Assembly (NCBI GenBank): GCA_051744365.1
Contig: JBNJCX010000009.1
Coordinates: forward strand, 1-53,884
Length of the DNA: 53,884 nt
Source of the DNA: Gudongella sp051744365
GTDB lineage: Bacteria > Bacillota > Clostridia > Tissierellales > Tissierellaceae
Reading direction: 5' to 3'
The position numbers and the translations under genes were made by a program. The first letter of the stretch is position 1; each line of letters starts with the position of its first letter. The notes under the pieces were generated by a model. That model did not search any database and was not told the DNA's origin. It worked only from the letters and a program-made list of their open reading frames with translations. This document shows, in pieces, positions 33,486 through 41,906 of this stretch.

Positions 33486-34412
33486 TTACTTGCCCCCCTT
33501 CATCTTGATTCGTGGATCTATCAATGGGTAAGTCAGATCCACTATGAAAACCATAACCAGGTAGAAAACAGCATAAAATATTGTGATACCCATAATGGTT
33601 GTGTAGTCACGGTTACTTACACTCTCTACGAAGTGTCTTCCTATACCTGGAATTGCAAATATCTTTTCTATTACGAATGACCCCGTAAGAATGGCGGCAA
33701 CCATAGGTCCGACATAGGTTACTACGGGTATGAGTGCATTTCTTACTGCATGCTTCATAATTACGGTGAATTCCTTGATTCCATTGGCCCTTGCCGTTGT
33801 AATATAGTCCTGTCTCAAAACCTCAAGCATACTCGATCTTGTAAGTCTGGTGACAAATGACAATGAGTATCCTGCCAATGCAACAACAGGTCCCACATAG
33901 CTTGCAGGGGTATCCAAACCGAAGCTGGGAATCCACCCAAGCTTTCCTGCAAATATATATATTATAACTGTCGCCACTACGAAACTTGGGACTGTTATTC
34001 CAAGAGTTGCCAGGAACATTACAAAATAATCCAGAAGACTATTCTGTTTAAGGGCTGATATAACCCCAAGTGGTATGCCTACAACCACTATGGCTATCGA
34101 GGCAATCATTCCGATCCTGGCCGATGCCGGGAATCCTGACTCTATAAGGTCATTAACTGATGTACCAATCTTTGAATATGATGGGCCTAGGTCAAATGTT
34201 ACAAGACCTTTCATGTAGTTCAAGTACTGAACCGGCAGTGGGTCGTCCAAATTGTACTTTTCATTCAGCGCTCTCATGATTTCATCCGGAACGGGCCTCT
34301 CCCTTGTAAAGGGTCCTCCTGGTATTGAGTGCATCATTGTAAAGGTCATCGTGGTGATTAGTATAATAGTTATCAACATTGATACAATGCGTTTTAAGTA
34401 ATAAGATCTCAA
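33486..34412 (-). CDS. oppB: Oligopeptide ABC transporter permease OppB
   Basis: First gene of the opp operon; the partner permease of OppC. The N-terminal helix (YLKRIVSMLITIILITTMTF) and MMHSIPGGPF are typical, followed by five further hydrophobic segments and the cytoplasmic loop DYITTARANGIKEFTVIMKH that contacts the ATPases. Length 308. The start is a TTG at 34412 eight bases after AAAGGAG. A sigma-A promoter lies about 50 bases upstream and drives oppBCDFA. Confidence 0.95.
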   Translation of the reverse strand: MRSYYLKRIVSMLITIILITTMTFTMMHSIPGGPFTRERPVPDEIMRALNEKYNLDDPLPVQYLNYMKGLVTFDLGPSYSKIGTSVNDLIESGFPASARIGMIASIAIVVVGIPLGVISALKQNSLLDYFVMFLATLGITVPSFVVATVIIYIFAGKLGWIPSFGLDTPASYVGPVVALAGYSLSFVTRLTRSSMLEVLRQDYITTARANGIKEFTVIMKHAVRNALIPVVTYVGPMVAAILTGSFVIEKIFAIPGIGRHFVESVSNRDYTTIMGITIFYAVFYLVMVFIVDLTYPLIDPRIKMKGGK

Positions 34413-34462
34413 AATTGCAACTCCTTTCGTATGTATTTTTTGTGTTACAAATACTCTATATC

Positions 34463-34490
34463 ATTCTACCATCTTTACAAAGATTTTCAA
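34463..34490 (-). promoter_or_regulatory. oppBCDFA promoter
   Basis: Minus strand: -35 TTGAAA (34485-34490), 16-bp spacer, -10 TAGAAT (34463-34468). Confidence 0.7.
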
Positions 34491-34754
34491 AATACTTTTT
34501 TTGCTCAACCTTAGTCCGAAAGCGCTTTCCACCAGTGCCCTGCTACTTCTTTATCACATTGGTTGATTGGATGGTATTGGATGGTATTGGATGGTATAAA
34601 CATTTAACCTCCTTTGTGAAAACCTTTTCTCGGAGTATAATAATCATATTTTCTTCAGAATATACTATATTTTTTATTTATTTTAAAAAACATTAACATC
34701 CTTTGTAAAGGCATCGGGAATACTTTCCTGTGAAAGGATATTTTGTTGTGATTT

Positions 34755-34805
34755 GAAAAAGAAAAGGCATTTCGGTGTATATCCAAAATACACCAAAATG
34801 CCTTG
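34755..34805 (-). terminator. nrdJ terminator
   Basis: Minus-strand hairpin AAGGCATTTTGGTGTAT with a near-perfect complementary arm, followed by TTTTCTTTTTC, just after the nrdJ stop. Confidence 0.9.
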
Positions 34806-34810
34806 TTTAA

Positions 34811-36940
34811 TTAGACTGCACAGGGGCTATAGCCGCAATCCTGGCATTCCGAGCACCCTCCTGAATGATTCAGTGTGCCTCCACACATAGGGCAGGTATC
34901 CGGATCCTTCTTCAGCTCCTGTTCGGCAAGAAGCCTGATTTCCTCCTGAAGCTCTTCTATCTTGTCAATATTGCTCTTCTTCTTGTTGGTTATAAGAATT
35001 CCACTTCTGGAACATCCATCCCTGTAGATAGTGATCCCTTTCAGCCCTCTCTCCCATGCGTGGAGATAAAGGTCCTCTACATCCTCAACGGTGAATTCAT
35101 TGGGGACATTTACAGTGGATGATATACTGGCATCGATATATTGCTGCCATGTTGCCTGAACCTCGATTCTTTCCTTGTAGTTCAGGTTTGATGTGGTAAC
35201 AATAAAGTCAGGTAGCTCCTCCTCATAGGAGAGGTTGTTCTCTTCCATATACTCCTTGACAATTGGAGTGAATACCTTGTAATAGGTGTCCTCAAGGTGA
35301 AGTGATTCAGACTTTCTGGTGTAGGATACCTGGAATATCGGCTCCACACCGTTGCTGCACCCTACAAGGGTTGCGATGCTTCCTGTCGGAGGTATTGTAA
35401 GAAGCTGTGAGTTTCTAAGTCCATGCTCCTTGATCAGCTCAAGTACTTCCTCATCTGCATTTTCCTTAAGGAATTGTGACTCAAGGATATGATCAAGGTT
35501 GAATCTCGGGAACGGACCATCCTTTTCAGCCAGCCGCGCTGACTGTTTCAACGCCTCGTTTATCATGATTCTGCCAATCTGGTGGGTCAGGGAGATTGAC
35601 TCGCTGCTTCCATATCTTACTCCCATTTTGATGAACATATCTGCAAGACCCATTATTCCAAGTCCTATCTGTCTCAATTCCCTGGACACTTCCCTTTGCT
35701 GTTCCAATGGGTGAAGATTCATATTTTCGTCAAGCACTTCATTAAGGTAGATTACGCCGTTTTTTACCATCTCTCCGAATCTCTCGAATTCAAATCTGGC
35801 ATATTTTGTAAAGGGGTGCTTAACGTATTCACTTAGGTTTATCGATGAAAGGTTGCAGCTTCCGAATGCAGGAAGTGCCTCTTCTGCACATGGGTTAACA
35901 CCGGCAAATTCAAAGGTCGGGTCCTCACTCATAAGGTGCCATGAATCGATCCTTCCTTTATAAAGTATCCCAGGCTCAGCCATATTCCAGTTGTTTTCAG
36001 CCAGTTTCTTGAAAAGGTCTCTTCCCTTTATTGTTTTTTTAAGTTCCTCTCCTGACGACTCAACCTTGAAATATAGCTCGTAGTCTGTATCATCTTTTAC
36101 AGCCTTCATAAATTTATTGTCTACATTTACAGATGTATTGGCATAGGTTACCTTCATCAGGTCGTTCTTCACATTTATAAAGTCTTCAATATCGGGATGA
36201 TTGCAATCAAGGTTAAGCATCAACGCCCCTCTTCTTCCCCTCATGCCAATAAGTCCTGTTACCATTGAATAAAGATCCATAAAGCTTACTGCACCTGTTG
36301 TAGTGCTTGCAGCATTATTAACCCTTGAGCCCCTTGGTCTAAGCTTTGAAAGGGTAAGTCCAACTCCACCGCCATATGAATATGTTCTTGCAAGGTACTT
36401 GGCAGTATCAAATATTGATTCTATATTATCCTCAACCTTAGGCATGACATAGCAGTTGCTCAAGGTTATCTTTCTTCCAAGCTTGTCCAATCCTCGACCG
36501 GCAAGAATTCTGCCTGCAGGCATAAACTTCTTGTCCTTTATGGCCTTCTTCACAAAATTGTTATCTCCGCTGACTCTTATAAGGAACTCATCGAAGGTTT
36601 CTGAATCATATCTATATTTCTTCTCATAGATGTCTCGCTGAAGATCTGACATACTCCAGCCCTGTTCACGAAGTCTTGCTCTTTCTTCACGATAGATAAT
36701 GTACTTCCTTGCTACCTCAGGTCTGGATTTCATTAGTTCGACCTCGACGTAGTCCTGGATCTCCTCGATATTTACCTTCTCTTTTCCACTGAAGGCTTCG
36801 ACCGCATTCTCACCTATGGATATCGCAAGCTCCTCGTCAATGCCCTTCTCGGTTTCGTTCATGGCCTTTTTAACAGCAATCGCTATTTTTTCAGCTTCAA
36901 AATCAACAATCTGACCATTACGTTTTTCAACTTTAAGCAT
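34811..36940 (-). CDS. nrdJ: Adenosylcobalamin-dependent ribonucleotide reductase (class II)
   Basis: Reduces ribonucleotides to deoxyribonucleotides using adenosylcobalamin, independent of oxygen. An N-terminal ATP-cone (about residues 1-90, LKVEKRNGQIVDFEAEKI) should sense dATP. The barrel has the active-site cysteines: one in TLSNCYVMP and the NPCAEEALPAFGSCNLSS motif (NxCxE). The C-terminal zinc-finger-like tail has CPMCGG and CSECQDCGYSPC, the re-reducing cysteines. The 709 residues fit NrdJ with ATP-cone. GGGGAGGGG precedes the ATG. NrdR-like boxes lie upstream. No cobalamin riboswitch is recognised. Confidence 0.95.
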   Translation of the reverse strand: MLKVEKRNGQIVDFEAEKIAIAVKKAMNETEKGIDEELAISIGENAVEAFSGKEKVNIEEIQDYVEVELMKSRPEVARKYIIYREERARLREQGWSMSDLQRDIYEKKYRYDSETFDEFLIRVSGDNNFVKKAIKDKKFMPAGRILAGRGLDKLGRKITLSNCYVMPKVEDNIESIFDTAKYLARTYSYGGGVGLTLSKLRPRGSRVNNAASTTTGAVSFMDLYSMVTGLIGMRGRRGALMLNLDCNHPDIEDFINVKNDLMKVTYANTSVNVDNKFMKAVKDDTDYELYFKVESSGEELKKTIKGRDLFKKLAENNWNMAEPGILYKGRIDSWHLMSEDPTFEFAGVNPCAEEALPAFGSCNLSSINLSEYVKHPFTKYARFEFERFGEMVKNGVIYLNEVLDENMNLHPLEQQREVSRELRQIGLGIMGLADMFIKMGVRYGSSESISLTHQIGRIMINEALKQSARLAEKDGPFPRFNLDHILESQFLKENADEEVLELIKEHGLRNSQLLTIPPTGSIATLVGCSNGVEPIFQVSYTRKSESLHLEDTYYKVFTPIVKEYMEENNLSYEEELPDFIVTTSNLNYKERIEVQATWQQYIDASISSTVNVPNEFTVEDVEDLYLHAWERGLKGITIYRDGCSRSGILITNKKKSNIDKIEELQEEIRLLAEQELKKDPDTCPMCGGTLNHSGGCSECQDCGYSPCAV

Positions 36941-36980
36941 ACCTTATTCCCCTCCCCATTTTTGACACATTTCATTCAAG

Positions 36981-37019
36981 CCACTATATATTGTGTATCA
37001 GATACACTACATATACAAC
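36981..37019. promoter_or_regulatory. NrdR boxes upstream of nrdJ
   Basis: CCACTATATATTGTGT (36981-36996) matches 15 of 16 positions of the NrdR box consensus acaCwAtATaTwGtgt. A second weaker box, ACACTACATATACAAC (37004-37019), lies next to it; NrdR normally binds such pairs. The position 41 bases upstream of nrdJ fits repression of ribonucleotide reductase. The centre spacing (23 bp) is a little unusual. Confidence 0.65.
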
Positions 37020-37230
37020 ATATATAAAATTTACCACATATAATATTAAATTACAAGATGGATTCAGGACAAAAAACAGGAAAATTGAAGCTGGATTTCC
37101 TTTGGATGTCATAACTATGGGAAAGAAACGGATATGGATTATTTTTTTACATATGATAAAATAAAACCAGGACTAATCGTACCATAAGTTTAATATTTGT
37201 CTTGAGGATAATTGGAACAGGAGGTGCATT

Positions 37231-37833
37231 ATGAGCTATACAGCAATATTAGACAAGATACTGGATTCAAAGGACACTACAGTAGGCGGAGACGCTGCGT
37301 CAGCCCTTTCCGGAGCCATGGCATGTGGTTTGATAGGGATGGTTGCCAGACTCTCCATTATGGGAGAATACGGTCTCGCCGATCACCAGTTTATTAAGCT
37401 GGCAGAGGAATTGGATGGGATAAGCTTCAGACTTCTCAGGGGTATGCAGGAGGATGTCAAGGCATATGCAAGCGTATGTGATGCATTCAAGCTTCCCGCC
37501 GATACCCCTAAGGAGAAGGAAAGCCGTAGTGAAACAATCCAGAATACCGGTGAAAAGGCTGCAGAGGTTGCCAGAGACAACGGCTATCTTTGCAAGAGGG
37601 TTCTTAGAATCGGCCATATGCTGAGAAGTAATTCCAGCATAAATGCGGCAACTGACCTTGAGATTGGAATAACACTGGCTCAGGTTGGAATAGACGGGGC
37701 AGTAGGCACTATCAAGTCAAGTTTGCCCCTTATAAAGGATGCTGAGGTTCGCAGTGCCTTACAGAAGGACATTGAAGAGCTAACCAGGCAGGATAATTAT
37801 TATAAAAGTATCAATGGCAGAAATCAGCATTAG
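37231..37833 (+). CDS. fchA: Formimidoyltetrahydrofolate cyclodeaminase / methenyl-THF cyclohydrolase family (FTCD_C)
   Basis: All-helical protein of 200 residues equal to the C-terminal domain of mammalian formiminotransferase-cyclodeaminase; stand-alone forms release ammonia from formimino-THF to give methenyl-THF, or act as cyclohydrolase (FchA) in anaerobes. The family signature is GGDAASALSGAMACGLIGMV near the N terminus, followed by MEDVKAYASVCDAFKLP-type residues (about 70-90) and ATDLEIGITLAQVG. AGGAGGTG precedes the ATG. It stands alone between nrdJ (divergent) and repeat element D, so histidine/purine fermentation or one-carbon metabolism cannot be told apart. The stop TAG is directly followed by the repeat end. 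Confidence 0.87.
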   Translation: MSYTAILDKILDSKDTTVGGDAASALSGAMACGLIGMVARLSIMGEYGLADHQFIKLAEELDGISFRLLRGMQEDVKAYASVCDAFKLPADTPKEKESRSETIQNTGEKAAEVARDNGYLCKRVLRIGHMLRSNSSINAATDLEIGITLAQVGIDGAVGTIKSSLPLIKDAEVRSALQKDIEELTRQDNYYKSINGRNQH

Positions 37834-38067
37834 AATTCACAATTCGCGATTCATACCCTGTCAATGAAATATATTAAAATCAAATATTTTAGATATTTCT
37901 ATTGCCGGGGACAAGCAATTAATGATATTTGAGATACAAAATTGGGTCCAAGACTTTTCTCGATACTCAGAGTAACATTTTTATTACGTTTTTTCTGAGT
38001 GCAACGAAGATTCTTGGGCCCTAAATATTACTATAATAATTGAGAATCGTGAATTGTGAATTGTGAA
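37834..38067. repeat. Intergenic repeat element D with terminal inverted repeats
   Basis: The best-defined copy, 234 bp and filling the whole gap. Left end AATTCACAATTCGCGATTC (37834-37852) and right end GAATCGTGAATTGTGAATTG (from 38044) are inverted copies with one mismatch. Inside are the AT-rich hairpin core (37849-37914) shared with C and E, and an inverted pair (37944-37971 and 37994-38021) built on GGGTCCAAGA...CTCAGA and TCTGAG...CTTGGGCCC. It abuts the stop codons of both flanking genes. Confidence 0.88.
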
Positions 38068-39012
38068 CTAGACTAATTTATCCAGCTCCTTCAATGCATT
38101 AAAAAATGTCTTCATAAATTCTTCCCTATCCACATTCAACAGCACATATGCATTGGGCTTGTCATGTCTCATCAACTCTCCTGTATCAGCAGCTGTCCTT
38201 CCTCTGTAGACTCCAATGGATGTGTCTATTGCAACATGATGGTCCTTCCCTTCAAAAATCTCAGGTTTTATTAAATACATTACACTTACTACATCATGTA
38301 GTGGATAAGTATTCTGGCCTTTTTTCCTATGGAAATCAGTATAGGAATCCAGAAGATGTCCACTCATTCTTGAAACCATACCCTCGGATTCCATCAGATC
38401 CTTTATTTCCCTGTCATTGATGGCAGCCTTGTTGGTAACCTCCAGACCACTCATTACTATTGGTATTCCTGAATCAAAGACTATCTTTGCAGCCTCGGGG
38501 TCTGCATAAATATTGAACTCGGCAAAGGGAGTTCTGTTTCCCGAATAAATGGATCCCCCCATCAGTGAAATCATCTCCACCCTTTTCTTTGTCTCAGGAA
38601 ATACTGAGAAAAGCAGTCCAATATTTGTAAGAGGTCCGGTTGGTACAATGGTTACCTTGCCTTCTGATGCCATTATCTTTTCCCTTAAAAACAGGATTGC
38701 ATTATCCGATTCCAGCTGGAAAACAGGCTCTGGAAAATCCCACCCATCCATTCCGCTTTCACCGTGTATTTCTCCTCCATGTAGAGGCTCCTTGATTATT
38801 GGTGTTGATGCTCCGCAGGCTGCGGGGATATCAACATGGAGAAATGTCCACAGCTTTCTTAGGTTTTTTGTTACCTTTGCTAGGGTCTGATTGCCTGATA
38901 CAGTTGTTACTCCTATGATATTCAGCTTGTCCTGGTTCGCAAGAGCCAAAAGCAACGCCATTACATCATCCACTCCAGGGTCACAGTCAATCAGAATATT
39001 TCTTTTTTTCAT
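38068..39012 (-). CDS. Inosine/uridine-preferring nucleoside hydrolase family protein
   Basis: Cleaves the N-glycosidic bond of ribonucleosides for base salvage. The calcium-binding signature DCDPGVDD stands at residues 9-16; the second metal aspartate lies in LHDVVSVM near the C terminus, and EFNIYADPEAA is conserved. I start at the ATG at 39012 behind GGAGGG, giving 314 residues; a longer frame from 39075 adds unrelated residues. It follows deoD on the same strand across a hairpin, forming a nucleoside-salvage pair. Purine or pyrimidine preference cannot be fixed. Its stop TAG is directly followed by element D. Confidence 0.93.
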   Translation of the reverse strand: MKKRNILIDCDPGVDDVMALLLALANQDKLNIIGVTTVSGNQTLAKVTKNLRKLWTFLHVDIPAACGASTPIIKEPLHGGEIHGESGMDGWDFPEPVFQLESDNAILFLREKIMASEGKVTIVPTGPLTNIGLLFSVFPETKKRVEMISLMGGSIYSGNRTPFAEFNIYADPEAAKIVFDSGIPIVMSGLEVTNKAAINDREIKDLMESEGMVSRMSGHLLDSYTDFHRKKGQNTYPLHDVVSVMYLIKPEIFEGKDHHVAIDTSIGVYRGRTAADTGELMRHDKPNAYVLLNVDREEFMKTFFNALKELDKLV

Positions 39013-39039
39013 GTGTAGCCCTCCAATCAGAAGGAATTT

Positions 39040-39061
39040 GGACCTTCCCTGCGGAAGGTCC
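39040..39061 (-). other. Hairpin between deoD and the nucleoside hydrolase gene
   Basis: GGACCTTCC-GCAG-GGAAGGTCC on the minus strand, a perfect 9-bp stem, with no T-run behind it. It may tune expression of the second gene or protect the deoD message. Confidence 0.5.
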
Positions 39062-39081
39062 TGTATGTTTGTCAAATTCTT

Positions 39082-39786
39082 TTATTCAGCAAGCTCCAGT
39101 GCTATCTCCATCATCTGAGTAAAGCTCTTTTCTCTTTCCTCTGGTGTGGTCTCTTCCTTGTTTACTATGGAGTCACTTACTGTAAGGATAGTTAGGGCGT
39201 TTACACCTGCATATGAAGCATTGCAGTACAGTGCATAGGATTCCATTTCAACTGCAAGAATGTTCATGCCAATCCACTTGCTGCCTGCCTCGTCATCAAC
39301 CGTGTAGAAAATATCACTGGTCAGGATATTTCCAACATGATAAGATATTCCCTTATCATCCGCCACCTTTGCGGCCTTTGAAAGCAGGTCCCAGGAAGCT
39401 ATGGCAGAATAAGTACCTGGCAGCTTGTATTGCTGGGCATAGCTTGAGTTGGTGCTGGCTCCCATGGCAAAGATTACATCATAAAGCTTCAGATCCTTTT
39501 GATATGCTCCACATGATCCCACTCTTATAAGGTTCTTTACTCCATAAAAATGAATTAGCTCATAGGAATAGATTCCGATTGAAGGAACGCCCATTCCTGT
39601 CCCCATTACAGATATTTTCTTTCCTTTATAGGTCCCTGTATATCCGAACATATTTCTTACTCCGTTGAACTGGACTGGATCCTCCAAAAATGTCTCTGCA
39701 ATAAACTTTGCTCTCAAGGGATCTCCCGGAAGCAGTATCGTTTCGGCAATTTCTCCTTTTTTTGCACCAATATGTGGTGTGGACAT
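39082..39786 (-). CDS. deoD: Purine nucleoside phosphorylase (DeoD type)
   Basis: Hexameric-type enzyme that phosphorolyses purine (deoxy)nucleosides into base and (deoxy)ribose 1-phosphate. Motifs are LLPGDPLRAKFIAE (phosphate loop), GTGMGVPSIGIY, RVGSCGAY (phosphate), AVEMESYALY (substrate) and the catalytic Asp in TVSDSIV. The 234 residues fit DeoD rather than the trimeric PunA. It leads the nucleoside hydrolase gene. The upstream gap carries a 22-bp palindrome that could be an operator. Confidence 0.96.
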   Translation of the reverse strand: MSTPHIGAKKGEIAETILLPGDPLRAKFIAETFLEDPVQFNGVRNMFGYTGTYKGKKISVMGTGMGVPSIGIYSYELIHFYGVKNLIRVGSCGAYQKDLKLYDVIFAMGASTNSSYAQQYKLPGTYSAIASWDLLSKAAKVADDKGISYHVGNILTSDIFYTVDDEAGSKWIGMNILAVEMESYALYCNASYAGVNALTILTVSDSIVNKEETTPEEREKSFTQMMEIALELAE

Positions 39787-39904
39787 ATTATCACTCCTTG
39801 CTTACTCTTAATGTTTTATCATTCACAAATTATAATACCCTCCAATCCCATCAGTAAACCTTTTTCACTGCTGCTTCCTGGAAGCTTAGGGAAATCGCTT
39901 TATT

Positions 39905-39926
39905 TTGTTAATTAATTGATTAACAA
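39905..39926. promoter_or_regulatory. Palindrome in the deoD/usp divergent region
   Basis: TTGTTAAT-TAATTG-ATTAACAA, an inverted repeat with perfect 8-bp arms, between the divergent deoD and usp genes and just upstream of the usp promoter. A transcription-factor site is likely but no regulator can be named. Confidence 0.45.
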
Positions 39927-39929
39927 ATA

Positions 39930-39953
39930 GTTTAACTTCAACATAGTGGGTAT
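39930..39953 (+). promoter_or_regulatory. Sigma-B-like promoter of the first usp gene
   Basis: GTTTAA (39930-39935), 12-bp spacer, GGGTAT (39948-39953) matches the general-stress sigma-B consensus. A sigma-A reading (TTTAAC-16-TATGAT) is also possible. Confidence 0.5.
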
Positions 39954-40019
39954 ATGATTAGTAACATGGAAGGTCCTAATTGGATATTTTAGAAAATGTT
40001 TTTTAAGGAGGCGGTCAGC

Positions 40020-40436
40020 ATGATAAAAAAGATTCTTGTACCAATCGATGGTTCCAAATGCTCAATGAAGGCACTGGAAACAGCCGAAGAGCTTGGCAAA
40101 TTCTACGAGGCTGAGTTGACACTGCTTACAGTCATTGACAGCGGCAGGTTTATTTCAGTTGACTTTAAGCAAGACATGATAAACTCAAGCATCGAGGCAG
40201 GTCAGGAGCTGCTTCAGCAGGCAGTGGAAAAGCTAGCAGACTATCCATACGGCGTAAAATCTACATATCGCATGGGAGATATTGCCAACGAGATTATTAC
40301 AATGTCCGAGGAAAGTGACTTTGGACTTATAGTCATGGGAAGCAGAGGTCTGGGGGTCTTTACCAGAACACTCCTTGGTGGAGTTTCCCATAGGGTTGTA
40401 TGTCACGCCAATACCTCAGTGTATGTAGTCAAATAA
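40020..40436 (+). CDS. Universal stress protein (UspA family), copy 1
   Basis: Single-domain Usp of 138 residues with the N-terminal KKILVPIDGS strand and the ATP-binding loop VMGSRGLGVFTRTLLGGVSH (GxxG plus nine residues plus a Gly/Ser pair), so it probably binds ATP. Such proteins are induced by stress, though their action is mostly unknown. I start at the ATG at 40020, behind AAGGAGG; an upstream in-frame start at 39996 lacks a site. A sigma-B-like promoter stands in front. It is closely similar to the second copy at 43225, and the two flank the amidohydrolase/M20 pair. Confidence 0.92.
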   Translation: MIKKILVPIDGSKCSMKALETAEELGKFYEAELTLLTVIDSGRFISVDFKQDMINSSIEAGQELLQQAVEKLADYPYGVKSTYRMGDIANEIITMSEESDFGLIVMGSRGLGVFTRTLLGGVSHRVVCHANTSVYVVK

Positions 40437-40437
40437 G

Positions 40438-40476
40438 AAAAATTAGGGCCCCTCAAACGAGGGGCCCTAATTTTTA
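40438..40476. terminator. Bidirectional terminator between usp copy 1 and the amidohydrolase gene
   Basis: AAAAATTAGGGCCCCTC and its complement, GC-rich at the centre, with A- and T-runs at both ends. It serves both convergent genes. Confidence 0.92.
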
Positions 40477-40481
40477 CATCT

Positions 40482-41906
40482 TTAAAGCTTATCTTCCTTC
40501 ATAAAAACAGCGTTTGTTCCGTTTATCCTAAAAAACTCTTCCGATGCCCGCCTTCCTATTGAGAGAGGATAATCCCACAGTTCAGAAATCATTTCCTTCT
40601 CATCTATATTGGCAAATTCACCATCCCTGTAAATAACCTTTCCATCGACAACCGACAGACATACCTCGTCTCCTCTGGCACTGTATACAAGATTGGGAAC
40701 TATATTTCTCATGGGGTAGGTGTAAACCGGACTCATGGATGGCTTCTGGAGGTCAATTGCAATAAAGTCTGCTCTTTTCCCCGTTTCCAGAGATCCCACA
40801 AATTCACCGAGTCCGATAGCCTTTGCTCCTTCAATTGTAGCCATTCTCAAAGCTTTCCATGCAGGCATTTTTTCTGGATCAGAGTACTTGATTTTGTTGA
40901 ACAGGGCCACAAGCTTCATTTCATTGATTATATTATGGCAGTTGTTGCCTGGTGCCTGATCTGAACCCAGGGCTACCTTGCCCCTTGCTTCCTGGAATGC
41001 AACCGATGGAGGTACTATACCATCGATAATCCCAATAGAGCCCGGACATAATATCATGCCTGCTCCGCTTTCTGCAACCACCTTGGCCTCATCATCCCTG
41101 GCATCTGTAAGGTGGACGGCAACCAGCGTATCACTCAGGAATCCCTCCTCCTTAAGCCATGCAATGGGTCTCATTCCGTATCTTCTTTCCACCTGGAAGG
41201 TTTCCCTGTCTCCCTGCTGGATGTGCATATGAACCAGCGTGTCCCTTCCCTTGGCAATAGCGTAGATTTTCTCCAGAAGCTTCTTGCCCACAAAATCAGG
41301 CCCCTGAGGTCCGAAAAGCACCTTTATTCTACCATCTTCCTTATTGTGCCATTTATCATAAATCTTCAGATTCTCCTGAAGCCCCTTTTCACCACGGTCC
41401 GGATTAAACTCATAAAGCTCTCCAGGCTTATATACTCTCTTTTCGGCTTCTCTTATCATATATGTTAGATTCCCTCTAGCTCCAAGCTCCTTTATAAAGC
41501 CTGCGACGAAATCCATGTTTGTCTCATAATCCCCTATTGTAGTAGTTCCTGCCTTTACAGCCTCGATTATTCCAAGCCTGCTGCCAGCATTTCTCTCCTC
41601 TTCAGTCAATACATTGTCAAAGGGCTGAAGGCCATACATCATCCAATTTCCTGTATCCTGAGCCAGTCCTCTCATGATTCCTAAGCCAGTGTGCATATGG
41701 GCATCTATAAGTCCTGGAAAAACCGCTTTTTTATAAAGATTTAGCGTCTCTTCACCTCTGTACTCCTTAAGGATTTCATCACTCTTGCCGATGGCAACAA
41801 TTTTGCCTCTATCAATTGCCATGGCACCCCCCTCAAGGTAGCCAACCCCTTCTCCAGACATAGTGTAAATATGATCTGAAGTAACCACCAAGTCTATATT
41901 ATTCAC
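40482..41906 (-). CDS. Amidohydrolase of the SAH/MTA deaminase-chlorohydrolase (AtzA/TrzN) family
   Basis: Metal-dependent hydrolase; relatives deaminate S-adenosylhomocysteine, methylthioadenosine, guanine or triazines. Metal ligands: HMH in LIDAHMHTGLG, HMHIQ, HLTDA, and the catalytic Asp in GSDQAPGN. The substrate pocket has no features that fix the substrate. I start it at the GTG at 41906: GTGAATAA makes the start overlap the stop of the upstream M20 gene by 8 bp, with AAAGGTG in front, so translation is coupled. The longer frame from 41978 would overlap the M20 gene far more. Length 474. The partner M20 amidohydrolase suggests a two-step degradation of an amide compound. Confidence 0.87.
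   Translation of the reverse strand: MNNIDLVVTSDHIYTMSGEGVGYLEGGAMAIDRGKIVAIGKSDEILKEYRGEETLNLYKKAVFPGLIDAHMHTGLGIMRGLAQDTGNWMMYGLQPFDNVLTEEERNAGSRLGIIEAVKAGTTTIGDYETNMDFVAGFIKELGARGNLTYMIREAEKRVYKPGELYEFNPDRGEKGLQENLKIYDKWHNKEDGRIKVLFGPQGPDFVGKKLLEKIYAIAKGRDTLVHMHIQQGDRETFQVERRYGMRPIAWLKEEGFLSDTLVAVHLTDARDDEAKVVAESGAGMILCPGSIGIIDGIVPPSVAFQEARGKVALGSDQAPGNNCHNIINEMKLVALFNKIKYSDPEKMPAWKALRMATIEGAKAIGLGEFVGSLETGKRADFIAIDLQKPSMSPVYTYPMRNIVPNLVYSARGDEVCLSVVDGKVIYRDGEFANIDEKEMISELWDYPLSIGRRASEEFFRINGTNAVFMKEDKL

Larger units (their letters stand above)
34413..34810. other. 398-bp gap between nrdJ and oppB
   Basis: No gene is seen. It holds the oppB promoter, a tandem array of three decamers ATTGGATGGT (about 34565-34596), an imperfect direct repeat of the type ACATTTAACCTCCTTTGTG / ACATTAACATCCTTTGTA (about 34600 and 34690) and the nrdJ terminator. 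It lacks the dispersed repeat element found in other long gaps. Confidence 0.6.

Noticed and set aside
36941..37230. Cobalamin riboswitch before nrdJ
   Set aside because: The gap lacks the conserved B12-box type sequence and is AT-rich; NrdR boxes explain it better.
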